Shown here one piece after another: positions 31,060-37,660 of a stretch of 62,192 nt of DNA; position 1 is the stretch's first letter, and each line of letters starts with the position of its first letter. Both the position numbers and the translations under genes were made by a program. Origin of the DNA: an uncultured Eubacteriales bacterium (lineage in GTDB: Bacteria; Bacillota; Clostridia; Christensenellales; Aristaeellaceae); the NCBI GenBank assembly GCA_902778055.1, contig CACYWL010000019.1:1-62192 (forward strand), read 5' to 3'. Below the pieces are notes generated by a model. That model worked only from the letters and a program-made list of their open reading frames with translations. It ran no database searches and had not been told where the DNA came from.

Positions 31060-32759
31060 CTGCCTTCCTCCTCTCTTTTTTCGGTTCTGGTCATCATCAG
31101 CCCGACCTCCTCCTTGGTGGCGCTTCTCGCGTCCACGATGCCGGTCACCCTCCCGCCGTTCATGACCATGATCCGATCACAGAGGGCCAGCAGCACGTCC
31201 AGATCCTCCCCGACAAAGATGACAGCCACGCCTCTGTCCTTCTGCCGGTTCAGCAGGCGGTAGATGGTATAGGAGGATCTGATGTCCAGTCCCCGCACCG
31301 GATAGGCAGCCATCAGCACCTTGGGCGCAAAGGCGATTTCCCGTCCGACCAGGACCTTCTGGACATTTCCTCCGGACAGTCTCCTGACCGGCGTGGATAT
31401 CCCCGGGGTCATGACCTCCAGCTCCCGGATGATCTGCTCCGCCAGCTCCCGCGGGGGCTTGCGGTCCAGCAGGCCGGCATGCCCCTTCCGGTAGCTGCGG
31501 AGCATCATGTTGTCCGTGATGCCCATGCTGCCCACCAGGCCCATGCCTAGCCGGTCCTCCGGCACAAAGGAGAGGCGGATTCCCAGCTCACGGATTTCCA
31601 GCGGGTTTTTGTTCCGGATGTCGATGATTTCATCCTCCTTGAACAGCACATCCCCGCTTTCCACCCATTTCCGGATTTCCCTGCGGTGCATTCCCTCAAA
31701 GGAGACTTCTTTCCCGCTCCGGTCATGGAAGGCGTGCTCCCTTCCCAGCTCCTCCACCCGTTTCATGCTCTTGTGGAAGAAGGTCACCGGCTTGTCCTTT
31801 TTCGGGTTATGGAAGATGATCTCTCCGCTCTCGACCGGCTGCAGCCCGGCGATGGACTCCAGCAGCTCCCGCTGCCCGCTGCCCGCGATGCCCGCAATGC
31901 CCAGGATTTCTCCGCCGTTGGCGGTAAAGGAAATGTCCGTCAGCACCTGGACGCCTTCCGGGCTCTTCAGGTTCAGGCCCTCCACCACCAGCCGGGGCTG
32001 GGCATTCTCCGGCTCGGACCGGGGAATATCCAGGCTGATCTTTTTGCCGACCATCATTTCCGTCAGCTCGGCCTCGCTGGTTTCCGCGGTATTCACCGTG
32101 GCGATATGCTCCCCACGCCTCAGAATCGCGACGCGGTCGCTGACCTCGAGCACCTCGTTGAGCTTATGGGTGATGATAATGATCGATTTTCCGTCCGCCT
32201 TCATTCTCCGGATCACGTCGAACAGGCGGGTGATTTCCTGAGGCGTCAGCACCGCGGTCGGCTCGTCCAGGATCAGGATATCGGCGCCGCGATAGAGCAC
32301 CTTGATGATCTCCACCGTCTGCTTTTCGGAAACCGACATCTCGTAGATCTTCTTGGTCGGATCCAGATGGAAGCCGTATTTCTCCGCGATCGCCGCCACC
32401 CGGGCATTGACCTGCTTCAGGTTGTAGCCTTCCTTTTCCCGAAGGCCGAGCACGATGTTCTCCGCCGCGGTAAACAGATCCACCAACTTGAAATGCTGAT
32501 GAATCATCCCGATTTTATGGTCGAAAGCATCCTTCGGAGAACGGATCAGAACCTCCTGTCCCCCGATCAGGATCTGCCCCTCGTCCGGATAGTAAATCCC
32601 CGCGATCATGTTCATCAGGGTGGTCTTTCCGCATCCGTTCTCTCCGAGGATGGCCAGAATCTCTCCCTGATAGACATCCAGATCCACATGGTTGTTTGCC
32701 GTCACCGGGCCGAACCTTTTGGTAATGCCCCTCATCTGAAGCGCCAGTCTTTTTTCCAC
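31056..32759 (-). CDS. Nucleoside-type ABC ATPase with two NBDs, NupO/YufO-like
   Basis: This 567-residue protein has two fused ABC domains. The first has Walker A GENGCGKTT, Q-loop MIHQHFKLVDLF, signature MSVSEKQ and LILDEPTAVLTPQE. The second has a degenerate Walker A (GIAGSGQRE), RRLSGGNVQK and the AYPVRGLDIRSS region typical of this class. The second domain carries an insert of about 65 residues with a charged sequence before FVPEDRLGMG. I place the start at the GTG at 32757-32759, which follows GGAGG by 6 bases; an ATG at 32786 has no Shine-Dalgarno site and sits on the T-run of a terminator. It is separated by that terminator from the binding-protein gene. Confidence 0.92.
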   Translation of the reverse strand: MEKRLALQMRGITKRFGPVTANNHVDLDVYQGEILAILGENGCGKTTLMNMIAGIYYPDEGQILIGGQEVLIRSPKDAFDHKIGMIHQHFKLVDLFTAAENIVLGLREKEGYNLKQVNARVAAIAEKYGFHLDPTKKIYEMSVSEKQTVEIIKVLYRGADILILDEPTAVLTPQEITRLFDVIRRMKADGKSIIIITHKLNEVLEVSDRVAILRRGEHIATVNTAETSEAELTEMMVGKKISLDIPRSEPENAQPRLVVEGLNLKSPEGVQVLTDISFTANGGEILGIAGIAGSGQRELLESIAGLQPVESGEIIFHNPKKDKPVTFFHKSMKRVEELGREHAFHDRSGKEVSFEGMHRREIRKWVESGDVLFKEDEIIDIRNKNPLEIRELGIRLSFVPEDRLGMGLVGSMGITDNMMLRSYRKGHAGLLDRKPPRELAEQIIRELEVMTPGISTPVRRLSGGNVQKVLVGREIAFAPKVLMAAYPVRGLDIRSSYTIYRLLNRQKDRGVAVIFVGEDLDVLLALCDRIMVMNGGRVTGIVDARSATKEEVGLMMTRTEKREEEGR

Positions 32760-32786
32760 GAGCAGCCTCCGAAAACCTTTTTCCAT

Positions 32787-32829
32787 AAAAAAGGACGGGG
32801 ACTGCCACCCTTCAGGCGGATGGCAGTCC
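32787..32829 (-). terminator. Internal terminator between BMP gene and its transporter genes
   Basis: On the minus strand a 12-base stem (arms 32818-32829 and 32799-32810, one G-U pair, 7-base loop) is followed by CCGTCC and six T. It lies in the 101-base gap between the BMP stop and the GTG of the ATPase gene. Partial termination here would give more binding protein than transporter. Confidence 0.8.
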
Positions 32830-32860
32830 TCTCCTCTGTGAATTTGTTCTTTCAGAATTC

Positions 32861-34093
32861 TCAGTCCACGTTCTTCTTGGAACCGAAGCCGAACCGGTCG
32901 TTCAGCAGCTCAATGCCGTCGATGCGGGCATCGAAGTAGGGCGCGCTGCGGTACATGGACTCATGGAAGTATCCGTCGGAAACCACGGAGACGCCTTCCG
33001 GGAAAGCGCTGTCCGTATATTCCGCGTCGGGCCGCCAGCTCTCGTCCAGCTGCTTGCCGTCCACGGTGAAGGTGCTGATGTCGAACACGTGACGGGTGCC
33101 GGCAATCAGCTCCGCCTTAGCCGCGTCAATCGCTTCCTGGGTTCCCGCGGCCGCCACGTTCGTGTTCAGGTCGGTCACGATCACGGAGTTGCCGGGCATG
33201 TCGCCGACCCAGTCCACTTCGATGTCTTCGCCGGCGATCGCCTTGCTGATGATGTACTCAAAGTAGGGCTCCCAGTTGATCCGGCTGTAGATCAGGTAGG
33301 TGTTCGGGCAGGCTTCCTGGGTGGAGATGTTGTAGCACACGTTGGGAACGCCGGCATCCTCGCAGGCCGTGGGCGCGCCCATGGAGTCCGCGTGCTGGGA
33401 GATCAGGTCGCAGCCCGCCTGAATCAGAGCTTCCGCGGCGGCCTTTTCTTCCTTCTCGTCGTACCAGGATCCGGTGAACTGCACCTTCATCTGCACATCG
33501 GGGCAGACGCTCTTGGCGCCCAGGTAGAAGCTGGTATAGCCGGAAATCACCTCGGCGTAGGTGTAGGCGCCGACATAGCCCATCATGGGAACATCGCCCT
33601 TCAGCTTGCCGGCTTCCTTCATCTCGTTCAGCTTCATGCCCGCGGCGATGCCGGCGAGATAGCGGCCTTCGTAGATCGTCGCGAAGGCGTTCTGCAGGTT
33701 GTCAAAGCTCTTGAGGTGAGCCAGGTCTCCGGTCGCGTGGAAGAACTGCACTTCGGGATGGGCGGCAACCACATCGTCCGTGTAGTACTGATGGCCGAAG
33801 CTGTCGAAGAACACCAGGTTGCACCCGTCGTCCTCAATCGCTTCCTCCGCGGCTTCCGCGCACACGGCGGACTCGGGCTTCGTGCGGTAGAACACCAGCT
33901 GATCCTCGCTCAGGCCCAGCTTCTCAATCGCTTCCCGGGCGCCGTTCATGAAGTTCAGGTCATAGGTGGAGAGCTCATCGTGAAGCAGGATAACTCCCAG
34001 CTTGATGTTTTCCTTGGCGATGCCGTCCGCCAGGGAGAACGCCGCAGCCAGACACATCACCAGCGTCAGGAGCAGAGCTACGATTTTCTTCAT
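32861..34093 (-). CDS. BMP-family substrate-binding protein
   Basis: This 410-residue secreted protein has a signal peptide (MKKIVALLLTLVMCLAAAFS; cleavage near SLA-DG) without a proper lipobox, which is unusual for a Gram-positive binding protein. The BMP/PnrA fold is seen in NIKLGVILLHDELSTYDLNFMNG-type opening, the EGRYLAGIAAGMKL motif and GYVGAYTYAEVISGYTSFYLG. BMP proteins bind purine nucleosides, or sometimes simple sugars. Here the gene lies between xpt and NupOPQ-like genes, which favours nucleosides. ATG at 34091-34093 follows GGAGGAAAAGAAAA. How it is kept at the cell surface without a lipid anchor is not clear. Confidence 0.92.
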   Translation of the reverse strand: MKKIVALLLTLVMCLAAAFSLADGIAKENIKLGVILLHDELSTYDLNFMNGAREAIEKLGLSEDQLVFYRTKPESAVCAEAAEEAIEDDGCNLVFFDSFGHQYYTDDVVAAHPEVQFFHATGDLAHLKSFDNLQNAFATIYEGRYLAGIAAGMKLNEMKEAGKLKGDVPMMGYVGAYTYAEVISGYTSFYLGAKSVCPDVQMKVQFTGSWYDEKEEKAAAEALIQAGCDLISQHADSMGAPTACEDAGVPNVCYNISTQEACPNTYLIYSRINWEPYFEYIISKAIAGEDIEVDWVGDMPGNSVIVTDLNTNVAAAGTQEAIDAAKAELIAGTRHVFDISTFTVDGKQLDESWRPDAEYTDSAFPEGVSVVSDGYFHESMYRSAPYFDARIDGIELLNDRFGFGSKKNVD

Positions 34094-34217
34094 GTTTTCT
34101 TTTCCTCCGTTTTTTTCTTTATGGTCAACGGCCGTCCGGCCGGAGCCATCGCTGTCCGGGCATTTTCCCGCCCTTTGCCCGGCTGTTCGTCCCGGGCTTT
34201 CTCCGCCGCCGCGGAGC

Positions 34218-34799
34218 TCAGTCTTCTTCCCGAAGGCGGATTTTTCCGTCCTCAATCGCATCCACGATCGCCAGGCTCTTCAAATGAACGCCGGCCTTCC
34301 GAAGCTCCTCGCCGCCGGGCTGGAAGCCCTTTTCAATCGCGATGCCCACGCCGACGACCTTCGCCTTCCGCTGCTCGCAGAGGCTCATCAGCCCGTGAAC
34401 CGCCTGTCCGTCGGCCAGGAAATCATCAATGATCAGCACCCGGCTTCCCTCGGGCAGATATTTTCTGTCCACCCGGATGTGATTCTGCGTCTTATGCGTG
34501 AAGGAGTACACCGGAGCCTCCACAACGTCCCCGCTGTTGGTCACGGCGGCGCTTTTTTTGGCGAAAACCACCGGAATATCCCCCAGCGCATGCGCGGCCG
34601 CGACAGCCATGGCGATCCCGCTGGCCTCCACCGTCAGCACCAGATCCGGCTTCTCGCTCCGAAACTCCTCTGCCCAGGCTTCGCCCATAGCAAAAAGCAG
34701 CCCCGTATCGATGCGGTGATTCAGAAACATATCCACCTTCACCACATCCAGGCCGATCCCGACTCCCTGATCCTCGATCGCCTTCCGAAGCTGCTCCAT
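34218..34799 (-). CDS. xpt: Xanthine phosphoribosyltransferase
   Basis: This 193-residue enzyme converts xanthine and PRPP into XMP for purine salvage in the cytoplasm. It has the Xpt start (MEQLRKAIEDQG), FLNHRIDTGLL, the VEASGIAMAVAAA loop, KKS---T motif (AKKSAAVTNSGD) and the PRPP-binding signature VLIIDDFLADGQA. The length is that of the B. subtilis enzyme. The ATG follows AGGAGG. It is the first gene of the operon with the BMP and NupOPQ-like genes: nucleosides imported by them can be broken down to bases that Xpt recycles. I find no purine riboswitch in its leader, unlike xpt of B. subtilis. Confidence 0.95.
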   Translation of the reverse strand: MEQLRKAIEDQGVGIGLDVVKVDMFLNHRIDTGLLFAMGEAWAEEFRSEKPDLVLTVEASGIAMAVAAAHALGDIPVVFAKKSAAVTNSGDVVEAPVYSFTHKTQNHIRVDRKYLPEGSRVLIIDDFLADGQAVHGLMSLCEQRKAKVVGVGIAIEKGFQPGGEELRKAGVHLKSLAIVDAIEDGKIRLREED

Positions 34800-34879
34800 C
34801 CTGAGCCTCCTGTGTCCCTTTGGCTCCCTGCAGGGATCGCCCGGCGCAAAACACGAACGATCCCCGTGGGAATGGAACC

Positions 34880-34907
34880 ATTATACCTTTTTTCCCGAAT
34901 ATTACAA
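34880..34907 (-). promoter_or_regulatory. Sigma-A type promoter of the xpt-nup operon
   Basis: On the minus strand TTGTAA (34902-34907), a 16-base spacer and perfect TATAAT (34880-34885) lie about 80 bases upstream of the xpt ATG. The leader can fold a GGGATCG/CGATCCC hairpin. The 334-base gap 34800-35133 holds this promoter, the divergent promoter at 35077 and no gene. Confidence 0.65.
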
Positions 34908-35076
34908 GCCGGATTCATGTCAAAAATGTTAAATTTCCGTTCATTCTTCCCCGCATGTAGAATAATCGTTCGGTTTTTCCCGGATCGCACGTATTCTGCC
35001 CGCCTGTCCCGCCGGAGCTCATCCTTTACCCTGGCTCCGTTGATTTCTTCCTCTGGTTCCCGGCCTCCCCCTCGGC

Positions 35077-35105
35077 TTGCCTGAAGCCGGTTTCTCTGCT
35101 ATAAT
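35077..35105 (+). promoter_or_regulatory. Sigma-A type promoter of the Cys-rich small gene
   Basis: TTGCCT (35077-35082), a 17-base spacer and perfect TATAAT (35100-35105) lie 28 bases upstream of the ATG at 35134. Confidence 0.7.
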
Positions 35106-35133
35106 TCCTTTCGTTTGCGCGGGAGGGATGAAG

Positions 35134-35403
35134 ATGCGCTGTTCTTGCAAGGTATGCGGCCCGGAGGTCTGGATGGTGCAGGCGGAAAGCTCCGCCCTGG
35201 GGTGCGTCTGTACGGAATGCGGCTATCGCTGCACGGACTGTCTGGGGACGGACACGGTGGTCCCCCGGGACCGGGTGGCCGCCCTCGCCGGGGATCCCCG
35301 CTTTTCCCCGGAGCGCCTGCAGGCGCTCTTTGAGGATCCCGAAGGGGAGGATTACCCGGAGGAGCAGGATTTTCCGGAGGATCTGCGCCGTGAGAACTGG
35401 TAG
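35134..35403 (+). CDS. Eight-cysteine small protein, probable double zinc site, function unknown
   Basis: This 89-residue protein has all eight Cys in the first 36 residues: C3, C5, C8 (CSCKVC) and C24, C26, C29, C33, C36 (CVCTECGYRCTDC). The spacing would suit one or two zinc ribbons. The rest is acidic (EDYPEEQDFPEDL). I know no family for it. The ATG at 35134 is preferred to one at 35128 because GGGAGGG is then 6-7 bases away. It is followed by the DUF368 gene after 98 bases in the same direction and may be co-transcribed. A hairpin GGCGGC...GCCGCC without a T-run lies between them (35449-35471). Confidence 0.7.
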   Translation: MRCSCKVCGPEVWMVQAESSALGCVCTECGYRCTDCLGTDTVVPRDRVAALAGDPRFSPERLQALFEDPEGEDYPEEQDFPEDLRRENW

Positions 35404-35501
35404 GGCTGAGCTCCGTTTTCATCCGGCCGGACGTTGATTTCCGGTTCGGGCGGCATTCACGATGCGCCGCCCGGGCCTTGAAGGATGGAGGATATGATAG
35501 T

Positions 35502-36368
35502 ATGAAGTGGTTTCTGGATGTGCTGCGCGGCATGGTGATCGGCCTGGCGAACGTGATTCCCGGGGTTTCCGGCGGGACGATGATGGTCTCGATGGGCATT
35601 TATGACAAGCTGATCTGGTCCATCAATCACCTTTTCAAGCAGTTCAAAAAGTGCCTTACCATTCTGTTCCCCTACGCGGTGGGCATGGTGCTCGCCGTTC
35701 TGCTGGGCGCCGTCGGCCTGAAGATCGCGTTTGCGAAGTTCCCGCTGCCGACCAACACGCTGTTCATCGGCCTGATCCTGGGCAGCCTGCCCTTCATCCT
35801 GAAGGAAATGAAGGGCGAGAACATCGGCTGGCAGGGAATCCTGGTCTTCGTGCTTTTCTTCGCGCTGGTGGTCGTGCTGAAGGTCGTTGAAAAGGAGACC
35901 TCGACGGAGATTCAGCTCAGCGTGCTGGAAATCCTCAAGCTCTTCCTTCTGGGTGCGATTGCCTCTGCAACCATGGTCATTCCCGGGGTTTCCGGCAGCA
36001 TGATGCTGAAAACGCTGGGATATTATGAACCCATCGTCACGGGAGCCATTCCCGCGCTGATGAAGGGCGTGACCTCCGGAGACTGGGCCATGGTCGGACA
36101 CAACGTGGGCGTGCTGCTGCCCTTCGGTCTGGGCATCGTGTTCGGCATTTTTGCCATCGCGAAGCTGATCGAATTCCTGATGAAGAAATGGAAGGGAAGA
36201 ACCTACTGCGCCATCCTCGGGATGGTCGCGGCTTCCCCCGTGGTCATTCTGATGGATCCCGGCCTCTACGAGGGGCTGAATGCCTGGATCATCGTGGCCT
36301 CCGTCGTTACCCTGGCCGCGGGCGTCTTCTGTGCCCTGAAGCTCGGCGGCGAACCCGAAAAGGCCTGA
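35502..36368 (+). CDS. DUF368 family polyprenyl-phosphate transporter (PopT-like)
   Basis: This 288-residue protein has about eight TM helices in two inverted halves, each with the DUF368 signature: NVIPGVSGGTM (about 17-27) and MVIPGVSGSMM (about 157-167). DUF368 proteins were recently implicated in returning undecaprenyl phosphate across the membrane for reuse in cell-wall synthesis. The start is the ATG at 35502 in GGAGGATATGATAGTATG; a TTG 24 bases upstream is in frame but less likely. Two terminators follow the stop. The assignment to the family is strong; the transport role comes from other members. Confidence 0.9.
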   Translation: MKWFLDVLRGMVIGLANVIPGVSGGTMMVSMGIYDKLIWSINHLFKQFKKCLTILFPYAVGMVLAVLLGAVGLKIAFAKFPLPTNTLFIGLILGSLPFILKEMKGENIGWQGILVFVLFFALVVVLKVVEKETSTEIQLSVLEILKLFLLGAIASATMVIPGVSGSMMLKTLGYYEPIVTGAIPALMKGVTSGDWAMVGHNVGVLLPFGLGIVFGIFAIAKLIEFLMKKWKGRTYCAILGMVAASPVVILMDPGLYEGLNAWIIVASVVTLAAGVFCALKLGGEPEKA

Positions 36369-36387
36369 GAAAACAGCTTCAGAAAAG

Positions 36388-36409
36388 CGCCTCCCGGATT
36401 CGGGAGGCG
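36388..36409 (+). terminator. Hairpin after the DUF368 gene, weak T-tract
   Basis: A perfect 9-base stem CGCCTCCCG/CGGGAGGCG with GATT loop is followed by TTGGAT only. A stronger terminator lies just behind it. Confidence 0.5.
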
Positions 36410-36422
36410 TTGGATCTCAGTC

Positions 36423-36461
36423 AAAGCGGTTCCGGCGTTTCATCGTCGGAACCGCTTTTTT
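36423..36461. terminator. Bidirectional intrinsic terminator
   Basis: A 12-base stem AAAGCGGTTCCG/CGGAACCGCTTT (36423-36434, 36447-36458) is followed by a T-run on the plus strand. The converging kinase gene ends at 36483, so it can serve both strands. Confidence 0.85.
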
Positions 36462-36482
36462 TGCCGTTTTTGAGGAATCCTT

Positions 36483-37565
36483 TCAGGAAAGGGCGGCCAG
36501 CATCTCCTCCCATTTTTCTTCCATGCGCGTCAGCAGCGTCAGCTGGGCCCTCGCCCGGTCCAGGTTGTGATGCGGGCGGTGCACCGCAAAGTATTTGTCG
36601 CCGTCCAGATAATCCGTCAGGAATCGGACGCCGTTTTCCAGCGTCATCATCCGGGCGCCCCAGGGCAGGCTCTGGATTTCCTCCGCAGTCATTTCCTCCC
36701 GGACCTCCGCCAGAAAGCCGGCCGTATAGGCCCGCATCAGCTCCAGGGAAAGGTCGATCCTGCTCAGGTCCGTCTCGTCCTCCGCCGCCGTGCAGGCGCC
36801 GGTGCGGATGGCTTCCCCGAAGTCGTAGGCCATCAGCCCCGGCATCACCGTATCCAGATCCACGACGCAGATCGCGTCCCCGGTTTTCTGATCCAGCAGC
36901 ACGTTGTTCAGCTTCGTGTCATTATGCGTGACCCGCAGGGGCAGCCGGCCCTCCTCGAAGCCGCGGACCAGCCGGTCCGCCCATTTCGCCCTCTCCCGGC
37001 AGAATTCCAGCTCGGCCCGCACCTCGCTCAGTCTTCCCGCCGCGTTCTTCCGGGCCGCCTCCTCCAGCTGCTCCATGCGCCAGGGGGTGTTGTGAAAATT
37101 CGGAATCGTCTCATGCAGCCTTCCCGCGGGAAAATCGTTCAGCCGCCGCTGGAAGCGTCCGAAGGCGCGGCCGCATTTTTCAAACAGCTCCGGCGTGTCG
37201 GGCAGGTCGCGGCTGAAGGTGTTTTCGACAAGGGGAAACATTCTCCACCAGTTCTCCTGTCCGTCCAGGAAGTAAGGCTTCCCGTCCCTGGCCGGGATCA
37301 CCCGCAGCGTTTCCCGCTCCGGGTCCCCTCCCTCCTGCGTGATTTTTCTCCGCAGCCAGGAGGTCACCTCCAGAATGTTTTCCTGCACCTGATCCGGATG
37401 ATGAAAAACGTACTGATTGATCCTCTGCAGAATATACCGTTCCTTCCGTCCTTCCACCGATACGGCATAGGTCCGGTTGATATGCCCGTTTCCGAAGGCA
37501 TCCGCCCGGATGTTCCCCTCCGGAAGGTCAAAGGCGCGGATGGCCTGAAGGATCGTTTCCTCCAT
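36483..37565 (-). CDS. APH-fold sugar kinase, N-acetylhexosamine kinase (NahK)-like
   Basis: This 360-residue protein has the aminoglycoside phosphotransferase fold. It opens with FGNGHINRTYAV (nucleotide loop) and RYILQRINQYVF, has the catalytic loop RVTHNDTKLNNVLLD and the metal loop VVDLDTVMPGLMAYDFGE. The HNDTKLNN and DLDTVMPG forms are those of NahK, which phosphorylates GlcNAc/GalNAc at C1 in Bifidobacterium and related bacteria. The reaction here is thus probably ATP plus an N-acetylhexosamine in the cytoplasm; other sugars or small alcohols cannot be excluded. It stands alone between a terminator and the SH3/NlpC-type gene. ATG follows GGGGAAACAAAC. Confidence 0.82.
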   Translation of the reverse strand: MEETILQAIRAFDLPEGNIRADAFGNGHINRTYAVSVEGRKERYILQRINQYVFHHPDQVQENILEVTSWLRRKITQEGGDPERETLRVIPARDGKPYFLDGQENWWRMFPLVENTFSRDLPDTPELFEKCGRAFGRFQRRLNDFPAGRLHETIPNFHNTPWRMEQLEEAARKNAAGRLSEVRAELEFCRERAKWADRLVRGFEEGRLPLRVTHNDTKLNNVLLDQKTGDAICVVDLDTVMPGLMAYDFGEAIRTGACTAAEDETDLSRIDLSLELMRAYTAGFLAEVREEMTAEEIQSLPWGARMMTLENGVRFLTDYLDGDKYFAVHRPHHNLDRARAQLTLLTRMEEKWEEMLAALS

Positions 37566-37660
37566 GTTTGTTTCCCCGGCCGGTGCGGCTCCGGCTCAGA
37601 TTCTCCGGGAAAGCACGCCGCAGAAATATGCTTTCATCCGTTTTTTCCGTTCAGCTCACT

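Noticed and set aside
34800..35076. Guanine/purine riboswitch before xpt
   Set aside because: I looked for the conserved loops and junction of the purine aptamer on the minus strand and did not find them.
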